Shown in pieces: positions 1-11,340 of a stretch of 50,617 nucleotides of DNA. Numbering within the stretch: position 1 is the first letter of the stretch; each line of letters starts with the position of its first letter. Source of the DNA: Peribolospora baueri (taxonomy: Eukaryota > Basidiomycota > Peribolosporomycetes > Peribolosporales > Peribolosporaceae); the NCBI GenBank assembly GCA_029717555.1, contig JAMDHS010000123.1, positions 1 through 50,617 of the forward strand, read 5' to 3'. The position numbers were made by a program, and so were the translations under genes. The notes under the pieces were generated by a model. That model did no database searches. It was given only the letters and a program-made list of their open reading frames with translations, and was not told the origin of the DNA.

Positions 1-1217
1 CTGTGGTCTGTCTCTACCCTGGGTAAATCGGCACGTGGCGGTGGGGAAGATTGCCGCAGTCCCGCCGCCCGGCTGCGGAGGGTTACGGCGCGATGGGGCT
101 GAGAGAATAGGAGCGATTTAAATATATTTTCGCCTTCGCTTACCAGCTTTGCTTACGTTTTGCCATCCATCCTCCTCGGGTTAGTCCCCGTCCCCGTTCC
201 CCGTCACCCCACTTCCTTCGTCATTCTCTCAAGATGTATTACCTAATCCTCGCACTGTAGCCATCGATCGGCCCGCCGGTTTCGTGGAGGGGGCAAAACA
301 AGAACGAAAATGATTGTTAAATATCACCGATCGACTCGACGAACCAGCTCGTCCCCCGCGTCGTCGTCCCTTCTTCCTTCCGTGCTGAAAGAAAAGAAGG
401 GTGACATGGTATGGCAGGGCATGGTATGGTAATGCGCGTGGGACACCAGCCCACATTCTTTTCTTTTGTTGTTTGTCGTCCTTCCCTCTTCAGTCACGTC
501 GCTCGCTCGACGCCTTCGCCGCGGTGAACGAAAATAATAAAAAACCTGAGTGATTCAAGGGATTAGAGGCGGCTGTTGGATGGCTTTCGACTCGGCGGAG
601 AGGGGCGCCGATGGATCGATGGATGGCCGTCTGGCGAATAGCGTCGACGAGGTGGTACGTTGGTTACGTTTACGCGCCGCCGTCACTTTTCCTTTTTTCT
701 TTCCCTTTTCTTTTCTTCCTTTCCGCCCCCCCTCCCCCCGACGCCGTCACGCACGCGCCTCTGTCACACGGGAGCGGGAGCGGCGCCCGCCGCGCCGGCG
801 TAGGTAAAAAAAAAAAAAAGTGGTTGGGACGACATTAAGGAGCGAGCTTGCTACATCGTGGTCTGCTCGGCATTAGGTATGGCAGTATGGCGTCCGAAAG
901 GGTAGGGTGTGGTGTAGTGGTGGTGGTGGGGTGGACAGAGAGAGAAGTCGACCATGGAGGCTTTTGCAAAAGCACGACGACGGGCGACGGCGGGTGGACG
1001 GACGGACGGGACGAAGCGTTTCGGGGGTGTACGAAAGACGAACGAAACGACGACAAAGGCGGAATTGGGGCAACGAAGCGACACCGGAGACAATGCAAAG
1101 CGCCAAGCAAGACGTATACGTATACGTGGAAGAGGCCCACATCCCGTCGATCGCCCTCTCTCCGCCCCCAAGTCTGCTCAACTCGACGTGGCGCACAGAC
1201 CACTTAACTACCTCTCC
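1..1217. other. Gene-free flank
   Basis: No open frame here has family resemblance or a convincing exon pattern; the frames present are short and overlap on both strands, as expected in GC-rich spacer. The stretch holds short pyrimidine- and purine-rich runs, an A-run near 805-818 and an alternating ACGTATACGTATACGT block near 1111-1127. It is the 3' flank of the minus-strand gene that ends at 1218, so its right end probably holds that gene's 3' UTR. Confidence 0.5.
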
Positions 1218-2049
1218 TCAGGCCTCGACCTTCTGGCCCTTGACCTCGAGACTCCTTTCGCGAGCGACCATGACCCTCTGCTCCTCGCTCATGTTGCTGA
1301 GGCCGATCTGCCAGCTGGGGGTGTCCCAGCCGACGGTGGAGGAGATGCCGTTGATCTGGTTGCTCAAGTCGGCACCGCGGCGGGCGGACCGCTCGCGAGA
1401 GATGAAGACGGGCACGAGGATGGTGTAGAGGAGGGCGACGATGAAGACGACCCAGGAGAGACCCTCGCAGGCCTTGACGACGTTCTTGTAGTACTCGGCG
1501 TGCTCGTACGTGTTGCCAGGGACGAGCTTGCCGTGCTGCTCGTCCTTGCCCATCCTGACGGCCGTGGTCACGGCGTTGGCTAACGAGGGAAACCCGGCGG
1601 CGGAGAGGGGATAGCATTTGCATCAGCGCCCGGTCCTTCGTCTCCAACCATGCGCTCCTTGTCCTAAGATTAAAGAAAAACGCACCGAAAGACCACCAGC
1701 CGACGACCTGCCAGCCGCCGACCTCGATGGCGAGGGAAGTGCGACCGCTTCGGATGACGAGGTAGATGGTAAAGAGCATGGCGATGATCATGGCGACGAG
1801 CTCGGAGACGATCTCCTGGGGGTAGCCCTTGAAGTGCTCCTTACACCTGTCGACGACGATCGCGCTGAGGATGAAGCCCGAGAACGTTGCGGGCAACTGC
1901 ATGGGCGGCGGACAAAGGCAAGTAAGGGTTAGGACGAGGTGAGCGAGGCCCCTGTTCTATTCTGTGGGGTCCATTCGGGACCGGCCCGGCGGTGGGTCTT
2001 GCACACTGACCATCGTGTAGACGGCGAGGAATCGGATGCTCTGGAACAT
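1218..2049 (-). CDS. MARVEL-like four-helix membrane protein
   Basis: This is a small membrane protein of unknown function. I read three exons. The first encodes MFQSIRFLAVYTM from the ATG at 2049 and ends at a GTCAGT donor. The second starts after the CAG at about 1898. The third starts after a TTAG at about 1583, and the stop lies at 1218-1220. Hydrophobic segments occur at the N-terminus (FLAVYTM..FSGFILSAIVV), in the middle (LVAMIIAMLFTIYLVI), around VGGWQVVGWWSF, and near the C-terminus (LSWVVFIVALLYTILVPVFI). A charged cytosolic tail of about 65 residues follows. Four helices in roughly 215 residues recall MARVEL-type fungal membrane proteins, but that is resemblance in layout, not a motif match. 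The exon joints keep frame. A 35-base G/C run lies about 140 bases upstream of the start. Confidence 0.7.
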
Positions 2050-2185
2050 GGCGACTGTTGTTCGTCAGAAGGAGTAGGGAGAGGGATCGAATGAGGAGGA
2101 GAAGGAGGAGGAAGGGTTGCCGAGTGTGCGAGGGCGTGGGGGTCGACGAGGACGAGGAGTGGACAGCTCGTTCGAGTCGGGAGGG

Positions 2186-2187
<2 letters not shown>

Positions 2188-2222
<35 letters not shown>
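2188..2222. repeat. Homopolymer G(35) tract
   Basis: Thirty-five uninterrupted G on the plus strand, so C on the sense strand of the gene that starts at 2049. It sits about 140 bases before that ATG, in promoter or 5' UTR. A run this long can form G-quadruplexes. Its exact length may be unreliable in the assembly. Confidence 0.95.
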
Positions 2223-2224
<2 letters not shown>

Positions 2225-2510
2225 GAGGGACAAGACAGGCTTGGCCGGGAGGGAGATGGCTTGGCCGACGCGTATATGTAGAACTTGACATCGGCGTCTA
2301 CGGAGGGCGAGTGCCGGGCTGGTGGCGAGGGAGAAGGGAAAAGTCGGTTGGAGGGATCGATTAGAAGGAATCGATGGATTGGATGGCTGACGACGGCCGA
2401 CGGCTTTCTTTCGCTTTGGTCTGGCCTTGTCATCGCCATCGTCATCGTAAGGTGAGCATACTACGCCGTTGAGGAGAGAGCGCTCGCTCGCTCGCTTACT
2501 TGCAAGTCGT

Positions 2511-2626
2511 CAGCCAGACAGCCAGCCAGACAAGACAGACAGGCAGACAGACAGAGGATCGCAGAGATCCATCATACCCTTCTCGTCTCCCTCTCTCATC
2601 TCGTCTCATCTCGTCTCGTCTCGTCT
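2511..2626. repeat. Degenerate CAGA/CAGC and TCGTC microsatellites
   Basis: Two adjacent low-complexity patches are visible: a CCAGA/CAGACAGG series at about 2511-2554 and a TCGTC/TCATC series at about 2598-2626. They are simple repeats without coding sign and match the style of the rest of this spacer. Confidence 0.75.
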
Positions 2627-3401
2627 GACTGGACGCGGCAGAGTAAGACAACGTCACACAAGTCCCGTAAGCCGGACGGGCGGACGGACGGACGAGGGAC
2701 GAGGAGGCCGGCAGGACAGCACGGACGGTCCGGCGGTCGGCGAGTAGTCCAGTCAGCTCCAGAAATTTCGTAAGAATTTCTCCCCTTCCCTCCACTTCCC
2801 TCCTTTCGGACCGGCCGGGGTGGATGCGACGGCGCGAAGGAAAAAAAAGAAGCGGTCGCCGTCGTGTCTTCGGCCGAGAAAAGGAACACGATGATGCGGT
2901 ATCCACCCGGGCCCCACTGGCGAGCGCCCGCGCCCGGCGAGCGTTCGACGATGGCTCGCAACGCCGGCGCGGCCACGTGTCACTCACTGTCATTCACTAC
3001 TACCCTCCTCTCAAGACGTGGCTGGCACAGACAGCCAAGGCGCTTGCTTGCCTGTGTGTGTCACCGTCCGTCGATCTGGCCTGGTGGTGAAGGGACGGAG
3101 GCAAGTCGGTTGCGGATCGGTGCACGCCTCGGGACGGACAGGGTAAGTCACTTCCAGTCCGTCCCGTCCGACCGTCAGACGGATGCCGGCGGACGAATGG
3201 ACAGGGAGGCGACGAGACGGAGACGGGTCCACCAACGTTCCGCCGTCGCGCTCTTCGCTCTCGCGCTTGCTTGCTTGCTTTTGCTTGCCACCCGCTCGAC
3301 GACGCTGTCTGTCAGGAAGAAGACCACCGCCAGCCGACCTGCCTGTCCCTTCCTCTTTCACGCCGAGATGGTCGGCCCGGAGCTTTTCGGCCGCCGATCG
3401 C

Positions 3402-3480
3402 TGCTGCGGCAGTCTTCCGCTGCTGCGGCAGTCCTTCCGCTGCTGCGGCAGTCCTTCCGCTGCTGCGGCAGTCCTTCCGC
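3402..3480. repeat. Four-unit 20-bp tandem repeat with hairpin core
   Basis: Three exact copies of TGCTGCGGCAGTCCTTCCGC fill 3421-3480. A 19-base copy lacking one C precedes them at 3402-3420. Each unit contains CTGC-TGCG-GCAG, a 4-bp stem with a 4-base loop, so the array is a row of small hairpins. The unit is not a multiple of three, which argues against coding. Confidence 0.9.
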
Positions 3481-3614
3481 TGACCCATCCCATCCCGACA
3501 CCGTCCGGCCTCGGCAACCGCTCGGACCGGTCGTCCCTTCTTCCCCTTCCTTCTCGCGAGCAGCTCTGCTTCTACGCGAATCACATTCAGCACTTGATGA
3601 GATGGGATGGATGA

Positions 3615-3640
3615 ATAGATAGATAGATAGATAGATAGAT
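3615..3640. repeat. GATA tetranucleotide microsatellite
   Basis: About six tandem ATAG/GATA units, just downstream of the queuosine-salvage gene's 3' end. It is a simple sequence repeat that is probably length-variable. Clustered GATA words can bind fungal GATA factors, but nothing here shows that they do. Confidence 0.85.
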
Positions 3641-3755
3641 GGGTGCGGTGAGGTCACGCTCCCGGCCTGCCGTCGCTTGCCGAGCCGAACGACACGAGAC
3701 CAAGGACAAGGTCACGGTGCGCGCCGGGTACGAGCTCTTTACTGTGGCAGGCATT

Positions 3756-5527
3756 CTAGTAGTACGCCGTCATCTTCTCCACCACTCTCGGCACCCTCCT
3801 TAGCTCCGCGTCCCGCTTGGCGACGCTCCAAACGTAGCCGTCGAGATCCACCTCGTTCACCGCTTTCATCCACCCCTTGGCCTCCTCCTCCTCCGACAGC
3901 TCCCTCGCCCGCGCCGCCAACGTCGCTCCAGCGTCGAGCGCCGCCGCTCGCAGCCGGAACGCGTCTGCGTGCGACAAGTGCGGGCCCTCCTCCACGTCGT
4001 AGAGCAGCCCCTTCTCCGCTCTCGGCCGCGGCCGCTGCTGCTCCTTCTCGTCCTCCTCCGCTTTCCTCTCCGCTTCAGCTTGCTCGGCAGCGCGCACGCT
4101 TCCCTCGCTCCGCTTTCCTATCCTCCCCCCCGCTTCCCGTAAACCGGTAGAGCAGGCGGACGACAGGTCGAGGATGCCGAGGTGGACAAACATCGTCGGG
4201 ATCACGTTGTCGACGAACATCGGCAGCGACCGCGAGTCAGGCACGGGGATAGACGCCGACGAGGACGTAGAGCCGAGGCGCATGTGGATGGCTTGAACGA
4301 GGAAGAAGGCTTTTTTGAAGATGTAAGTCGCTTGGGAAGCCGAATCGAATCCGACGGTTCCGTCGCACCCAAACGAAGGAGGAGAGAGCGAGAGGAAAGA
4401 AAAACATCGATCGGTCAGACGACGCTGCACGACTGTCACGCACGGTTCGACGGACGAGCCCACCGTGGCCGTCCACAAGCGCCATGTCACGGAACCCTGG
4501 CACGACCTTGACGACCTGAACGCGTCGTCGAGTACCCCAAACCATGAACAGAAGAGAGCCGTCGTCAGTGCCGGCGGAAGCGTCCTCGTCGAGTCGCTCG
4601 CTCGTTCGCTCGTTCGCCGCCGCGGAGCCTCACCCTCTCGATGACAGCGTCCGCATGCGCGTTGTCCCCCTCCTCTCCAGCCGCCTCCAATTCCCGCCTC
4701 CTCTCCCCCTCCATACACCCTTCGGCCACGAGCGTCCCGAGGTCCTTGTATCCGCCCTTCTTGAGCGCCTCACCAGCCTCGTTCAACGTCCTCGTCACCA
4801 GATCCACCAGCTCTGCCGCCTCCCCTCCTGGCATGCCCACCGTCAAGCCGGGGATGCTCACGTGAGCCTCCTCGACGTGCAAGGGCAGCCTCATGAGCTC
4901 TGCCACCTGCTCCCTCCCTATGACCCTCATCCCTTCCGCAGATAGCATCGACTCCCTCCCCGAGCCCGTGTCCGAGAGGTAGAGGCCGAGGACGAAGGAC
5001 AACATCGTGTCCCACGCCCCTCGCCCCCTCACTCGGTGCAACACCGACCGATACCCCGAACCCATGTTGAGCAAAGCGATCAACGAAAGCACGTTCAGCT
5101 CCGCCAGCGGCGAGGCGAATCGCAGAGGAAGAGAGAGTCCGTGCTGCTTTGAGAGCTCTCGAAACGAATCTTGGTCAAGCGATAATAGGAAGCTGTCCAC
5201 GGCTGCCTTGTCGATCTGTGTGGCGAAGACGGCGAGCACGAGCGCGAGCGGGAATACGCCCGGACCGACCAAGACCAAGCCAAGGCAAGTCAAGCCGACA
5301 GGGACCGAGTCAGCCAGCCGAATCGGCGCTCTCCCCTTCCTCCCTCCCTTCCTCCCTCCCTCGCCGCCTCCATCCCTAAGCGCCGCCCTCGCAGCTCAGC
5401 TCAGCTCAGCTCGCCCGCTCACCTTGATCCCAGACGCTTCTCGAAGCTCCCTCGAGCTGGTCCTCGAATAGTCGATAAACTTGCCCTTGGGCGGGAACGG
5501 TGGCTGGGGAACGTCGTCTACAGACAT
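3756..5527 (-). CDS. QNG1: Queuosine 5'-phosphate N-glycosylase/hydrolase (Q salvage, DUF2419)
   Basis: Family members release queuine from queuosine nucleotides, feeding the tRNA-guanine transglycosylase that modifies GUN-anticodon tRNAs. I read four exons: 5527-5423, 5215-4634, 4515-4464 and about 4335-3756. The first three joints have good splice signals; the last uses a weak AAG acceptor. Family marks, in order: an N-terminal helical part ending in LNMGSGYRSVLHRVRGRGAW, the VVPGFRDMA signature (known relatives read FP.FRD.A), the FKKAFFLVQAIHMRLG helix, the FVDNVIPTMFVHLGIL segment, and a C-terminal EVDLDGYVWSVAKRDAELR..YY, matching the family's 'D..LW..' and terminal tyrosine pair. A charged run of about 40 residues (RAAEQAEAERKAEEDEKEQ) interrupts the C-terminal half. 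Intron 1 is long (about 207 nt) and contains AGCTC repeats. Presence of the gene suggests the fungus scavenges queuine. Confidence 0.88.
5393..5412. repeat. AGCTC pentanucleotide repeat in an intron
   Basis: Four tandem AGCTC units lie inside the first intron of the queuosine-salvage gene. They read the same way in reverse complement with a shift (GAGCT). No function is evident. Confidence 0.8.
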
Positions 5528-5805
5528 GATTGAATCAAGTCCAAGTTGCTAGCTAGGGCTAGGACGTCAGTTTTGCCGCGTCACTGGACCGACTCAACTG
5601 CCGACGAGCCAGGTGTGAGTAAAGTGATCGACGCGTCGCGACTGCTGACTAAACAATACAAGGCCCTCTTGCGTGCGACCATTTTCTTTTTCTTTTCACA
5701 CCCGCAAGCGCCATTCAAGATAGCTGAAGAGCTTTCTAATCGATGTACTGCCAAAAAGGTTGGATATACGATATGGACATTGGATCCTCGACGCGAACCT
5801 TCGAA

Positions 5806-8800
5806 TCACTTCATCTTCTTGTTCTCTCCCTCTCCGTTCACCTTCTCCTCGATCTCTTGCGTCAGCTTCTCAAGGTTCTCCGCCGCTCGGCGCTTTTCTC
5901 GCCTCTCCAAGCCCTTGGTCACTATCGCTTTGGGCGCTAGGTCTGCATGAAAATGGTTGCGCAAGCCAGGCAGACCAATCCGGCGTCAGAAGAAGACCGT
6001 GGGATGCACTCGGGAGATGGAAAGGAGCAAACGTACCAGCAAAGAGCCACTTGCAGATAAGTTCGACAGCCCATGAGCCTCCAAAGTCGGCGAGCATGAC
6101 ACCGGTGAGCTTGATCATGAACTACAATAAAAATCAAGAAAAAGTCTTGATCAGCCTCCCTGCCGTAGGATGCGAAACGGTAATGTCGACACCGTACCGT
6201 AGTGTTCGGGAACTCCGTCAGCTGCAGCCACCTGCTCAATTCGGGCGAGAACTCGGTGGAGCCAGCGAAAGCAATGCCAGCGCAGGCCAGAAGACCGTAA
6301 TAGAGGGCCGAGTTCTCGTGAATCGCCTCGCGGAACGGTCGTCCCTGGTAGTTGATGGCAAAGGTAGAGACCTGCTGCGAGAGGCTGATACAGAAGATAG
6401 CCGTGTTGAGCAGCGTCGGTTTAAACTCGGCTTCAAGGTCCACGGGATCGCGGCTGGTGATCCGAGGCACCAAAAGCAGTCAGTTAAAGAAGGCCTGGAA
6501 AGAAACGAGAGAAGAAAAACGTCAAACGACTTACGTCTCAAAAAGATTGGCGAGATTGGTGATGTACAGCAAAGAGGCGATGTGGATCGCGAACTGCAAC
6601 AGCACGGAGAGGAGGACGTAAAAGTTGAAAATATTGCCCAGCGGGCGCTCTTTCGAAAGCTTCTCAACCGGCTGAAATGGCGGAAGACACGGAAACGAAT
6701 GAGGATATCAGACCATGGGCACACAGCTCAATGCTCTGGCAGCGACGACGAGCAGCGGCCTTACACACCTTCGCCCTAGAGATGCAGAGGAAGCAAACGC
6801 TCATGAGCATGCCGCTGATCGTCGCTTGATAATCACCAAACTTGATGCCGTCCAAATACAGCACGCTCAAGCTGTACGCCTGAATGAGGCAGTTGAGGGC
6901 CAAGATCTTGTACATCTGGATGGTCGCCACCAGAGTGCAGCGACCTTGCCTAATTATATTCGGAACTATTGGATAGGAACGCAGCAAATCAGCACGAAAC
7001 TTAGCCACTGCAAGAGCTGAGATTTACCTACTAGCAATAACGTTGGACAGCTTAGAGGTGAACGGCGCAGCGACAGAAGCGTCGCCGAGCTTGATCTGCG
7101 GCGGCTGATCGTCGTCCTCCATCTCGGCCATCTTAGCGGTAATGGAAGCCATATCGAACTGGTGACGGACACAGGGGCAATTCAGCAAAGGACGCTTCTG
7201 CTACATCAGTACAGCCATCTACGCACCTTCTCCAACGGGTTGCGCTGCCGTGCCGTGTTCTGCTTCTGAAGAGCCTCCTCCCTCGCCTTGACAAGGTCAG
7301 GGTAGACCTGAGCGAGCACAGGCGGGACTGGCGGAGGCGCTGCGTTGAAGCGAAGACTGAGGCTGAGCTGACTCTCGTACACCTTTTTCATCCTCTCGTT
7401 CCTCTGGTGCTCTGCGATCTTCTTCAGATCATCAGGGGAACCATCCAAGAGAGCGACACCAATGTTGGCCATCTTGAGCGCGCCTACATCGTTGGTGCCA
7501 TCGCCTGCCATCAAGGTGATATAACCTAACGACTTGAGCGTGGACAAAATGAACTCCTTCTGGGACGGCGAAACTCGAGCGTAAACCCAGGTGTTCTGGA
7601 CGAGATCCTTCCATGCTGGCTTGTCCTCGAATTGCTTCAAGGCCGCGCCGGTAATGCAAATGTCGTACGTGTCGAATAGAGTAGTGTCGATCGGCTCCGA
7701 CACGTTAACAGAAATAATTTTCCTCTCATCGACGGTCCGCCAGACGAGGTCTGGGATCGCAGAAGAGTAAAGGGACCAACGCATCAGCTCCCCATGAGCT
7801 TCGAGTGCACCGTGCACGGCGGACGAAGATCACTCACCGTCATCTCTGGTAGCACCCTCACGCAAATCGAGAATAAGCACTTCGCGATCGACAATCTCGA
7901 CGTCCTTGGCAACGTGAGCTGCAGTCAATGGATTGTCACCAGTGATCATGACACACTGGAAACGATTTTGGCAAGGTAAGGATTGTCAGTTGGAAGTCAT
8001 AGCACGGTGGATGAGAGCGCCCTACCCACGCGGTGAGACGAATCGTTCAACATCTTGAGCGCCTCGACAGCGTCAGGCTTGAGAGGGCAGTGGAAGACGA
8101 GGAAGCCGGCGAACGTAAGCCCAGACTCCACTTTTTCGCGGGCCAAGTGATTGATCTGTAAGATAGTCGCAAGAGAACAAAAGTGAGCTGGCATAGCCTG
8201 CCACAGACGGACGAGGAAAATTTAATGAGAGCAAAAGGCTCTCACCTGGTCCCCTCCAACACCATCCATATATTTGTAGCCGAGAGCCAGCACCCTGCTT
8301 CCCCGTCGGGTGAACCATTTGTACGTCTCATCATAGTCGGCTGGAGCGCTCGTGTACATCGCCTTCAGCGTCTCAGGCGCGCCCTTGACGGCGACGAACG
8401 TGCGCCTCTTCGCGCCAGTCCCAGATCCTGCTCCTTCAACCACGAATGAGACGGTGCTCATGCGCTTCAGAGCGCTAGAGAACTGGAAGCGACGACGGAC
8501 GGAAACCTGAGCTTTGTGCTTCGAGACCGGCGGTGCAGGCTTCCCTTCCCCAGCGGCTACAGGGGGGGCGGGAGTGATGAGGTCGCCTTTGGATAGCTTC
8601 CAGTTCAGTGCATCCAGCGTGGTCTTCTCCATAGGATCGCCCACGACGCCATCGTCAAGCAGAACGAGAGCATGAGCAGACGCCAAGGTCAGGGTCGTCT
8701 CCTTTGATGTTGCGAGCACAGGAGTCAACTCCTTCGGGTCGGCAGCACTGCAGGTACACAGTCGACCAGCGTTAGTGAATTGGTAGACCGCTCCACTTCA

Positions 8801-10985
8801 CGTCCAACAATTGGAAACTTACTTGACGCCGGCGACACCCTCGACCACCAGAGCCTCGCCTGTGATCGTACCGGTCTTGTCGAAGCAGCAGACGTCGACG
8901 CGCCCGGCAAACGGAATGCGGAAGGGCTCCGTACAGAAAATTGCAAACTTGGACAACGCCACCAAGGAGGCGTTGACTGCCAAGCTCAGTTCCATCGGCA
9001 GCTCGGGGGGAACCACGGACGTTATGATCAGGATGCAGTCGAGGAGTAGCTTCGACTTCTTGCGGTCCGCTTCGATACCTTTGGAATGTAATTGAAAATA
9101 ATGGTAAGCCTAACCACATCAGAACCGCGAGGCTAGCAGGCTGAGAGTAATCCTGTTATACCAGGGCCGTCACATACCCTTAGTCCAGACATACGCGCTA
9201 GCGGCAATAGCAAAAATGAGCAAAAAGCCGATGAACAGGAACGCCTCGAAGTTGTTCGCAGTCACACGCTCCGAGCTGAACACCATCAAGCGGATGAGCT
9301 GGCCTTGCGTGGTGCCGAAGCCTGTGCGGAGGACGACAGCGAGCGAGCCGCCATCGGGAGCTATGACGACAAGAGAATGAGCTCAGTCCTAAATCTCGGC
9401 GTCGTCGATTCTGACAGTTCCAGCCATATGAACGTACCCGCCAGCCCGTCCATGTTCTCTCCGACGGTGCTCTGGAGCACCTTGGTACCACCGAAAAGGA
9501 CGCTATTCCTGTCCGAACCGTTAATATCGATGTGATCGCTGCCATCACGCAGCTCCACAGACTCTTTCAAGAGCGGCGTACTCTCGCCAGAAAGCATGGC
9601 CTCATTGACGATAGTTGTGCCGTGGAGGAGGAGTAGGTCGGCTGGAAGCGCCGAGTCGTCTTTTGAGCGCACTATTTTAAGAAGTCGAGCAAGCGAATGC
9701 AGGGGAGGATTGAGCATCTTCAGTGCGACGGTCCATGCGCACCTTAGCCAAACTTTACTCACCAACGCTGACGACATCACCAGGAAGAAGCTCGTCCGTC
9801 TGAATCTCCTTCCAAACACCACCCTCTCGCCTGGCCCAGATTGAGTAAGGCTTAATCGACATGGATCGAAACTCCCCAAGGGTTTTAATGCGCTGGATGA
9901 GCGAAGAGACCAGAACGTTTAGTTCGTGGTCTATTGCCCTCGGAGCTCCTGAAAATGGCAGAAGACCACACTTCGTAAATGCAAGGCAGAAACTCACCTG
10001 GAAGACTACAGTGCACTCGAATACCACCAGCATGAACAAAGTGAACAGGGAGTAGTACCAGTACTCGTCAAGCATCCAGAGGCCGACACAGAACACCTGG
10101 AAGACGAAGAAGGGGGCGACGGCGTGCTCCTTGAAGAGTTCGACGAAAGTGGGCACGGGGATGTCAAACTTGTTTGGACCAAAAGTTCCGTACACCGTGT
10201 CGATCGAAGCTTTAGTGATGAGACCCTCCGATGACTGGAAGGTCGAGATGGGCGGAGACTGGTCGACCGGGTACGGCAGGCGAGCGAACGTTGGGATGTC
10301 GGAATCGGCCTTCGGGCTCAGCACATACTTGTCAGCTTGGTAGGTGAAGGAGGTTTCAACAGACCAATCGGGAAGCTAGTAAAAAGCAAATCGTATGGCG
10401 TCGGGCTAGGATCAGAACTCTATCGGACACAGCGGAAGAGGCGAATCTGCGGACGATAGCGAGATCTAATCCTCACCGTCCTCCTATTCAGCGGAACGAG
10501 CTCTCCTTCTCCCTTGTGCGCTTGAGGAATGACTTTGACGAGTTGTGCACTCTCTACGTTGGATGCCTGCAAAAGGACGAGTGAATGTGGGTTGCATGCT
10601 CGTTTAAGCATATGCGCCAGACTGGCAGGTCGGTCTCGCACGAGCTCTTGCTCACCCCATAGCTCGTCAACCTGGCCTTAACGTGAACACTCCATCTTGT
10701 TACCAAAAAGCTCAAAGCATGACCCGCAAGAAGGCACACCGTCACGAGGAAAGTCCACTCCTCCGATCTGAGCCAGTCGTCGTACTTGACGAGGTAGGCG
10801 TAGGCGTAGACGGGGTAAAGCAGGAGGAACGGTGTGGCGTAGAGATGGCTCCATGTGGGAAGGGCCGTTTGAAGGTGGATGGAGGCAATCTCCGAGGAGA
10901 CGACATTGGCGCGCCTGAGGAAATGAATGGTGGCATCCCGTCAGCAGCGCTTATATGACGAGCCGAGCGCAAGTTCTTCTCACAT
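5806..10985 (-). CDS. SPF1: P5A-type ATPase, ER transmembrane-helix dislocase
   Basis: This ER-membrane P-type ATPase of about 1,300 residues belongs to the P5A group (yeast Spf1, human ATP13A1), known to extract misinserted transmembrane helices. Marks in order: an N-terminal P5A part ([19 protein letters not shown]), the strongly conserved [19 protein letters not shown], actuator loop LSGES, the P5 signature [13 protein letters not shown] in M4, phosphorylation site [10 protein letters not shown] (about 8850-8890), nucleotide-binding KGAPETL, MITGDN, and the hinge [20 protein letters not shown] (about 7440-7520). The tail [16 protein letters not shown] is also typical. About 16 introns of 50-110 nt break the gene. 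The start is unusual: a 69-nt intron (10915-10983; GTGAGA donor, CTGAC branch site, CTCAG acceptor) splits the ATG as AT|G, giving [14 protein letters not shown], which fits the family's N-terminal length. No other in-frame ATG precedes it before a stop. The gene is divergent from the UTP16-like gene, 355 bp away. Confidence 0.95.
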
Positions 10986-11340
10986 GGTGGGCCGGCGTCT
11001 TTCGATCGCCGCGTGTAAGGACGAACGGACGACAGTCCGTCTACTCTGCTTCTACTTGAAAAAAAGTAAGCGTGCCGGGAAACAGGGAAGAAAGACACGA
11101 AGCCCTTGATGCGAAGGTGCCCAGACTGTCCGAGTGGCGAGCCAACCGGAGTGGAGCGACTGATTGCCAAGAAGTTCTGGCTGGATAATCGCGATACCAC
11201 AAGGAGCCAGCGAGGCGTGCCGCAGCTATATCACGTGAGAAATTGAGGAGCGGTGGAGAGCCGCAGTCTTCTTGCGTTGAAGATGTCATTCACGGTCGGC
11301 TTCCGTGACGGTTGTTCCGTTCCGTCCGCAAACTGTTCTC
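10986..11340. promoter_or_regulatory. Bidirectional SPF1/UTP16 promoter
   Basis: The two start codons face away from each other across 355 bp, so both genes are probably driven from here. A TCACGTGA palindrome lies at 11231-11238. The SPF1 transcript must begin inside this region, upstream of its split start codon. Confidence 0.6.
11231..11238. promoter_or_regulatory. CACGTG E-box palindrome
   Basis: TCACGTGA is a perfect 8-bp palindrome of the kind bound by fungal bHLH factors (CBF1/PHO4 class). It lies about 100 bp upstream of the UTP16-like start and 250 bp upstream of the SPF1 start. Binding is inferred from the motif only. Confidence 0.45.

Larger units (their letters stand above)
2050..3755. 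other. Repeat-rich spacer upstream of the MARVEL-like gene
   Basis: This 1.7-kb stretch lies upstream of the gene that starts at 2049 and downstream of the gene that ends at 3756, both on the minus strand. I see no gene in it. It holds a 35-base G run, CAGA/CAGC-type repeats at about 2511-2554, TCGTC/TCATC repeats at about 2598-2626, a four-unit 20-base tandem repeat at 3402-3480 and a GATA run at about 3615-3640. The open frames here are long only because the repeats lack stops. Confidence 0.6.

Noticed and set aside
835-1583. Long overlapping open frames on both strands, including a 209-residue plus-strand frame
   Set aside because: They overlap the real minus-strand membrane-protein exons or the GC-rich flank. 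Their composition (Arg/Pro or Asp/Gly/Val-rich) is what antisense reading of GC-rich exons gives.
1841-2445. Polyproline and polyglycine frames over the G(35) tract
   Set aside because: They exist only because a homopolymer has no stop; reading continues in every frame.
3402-3480. Tandem repeat considered as a CRISPR array
   Set aside because: The units are directly adjacent without unique spacers, and the sequence is from a eukaryote.
3011-3657. Open frames containing repeated Cys/Gly/Ser or Gln/Gln/Arg units
   Set aside because: These are translations of the 20-bp tandem repeat, whose unit is not a multiple of three, and they have no support beyond it.
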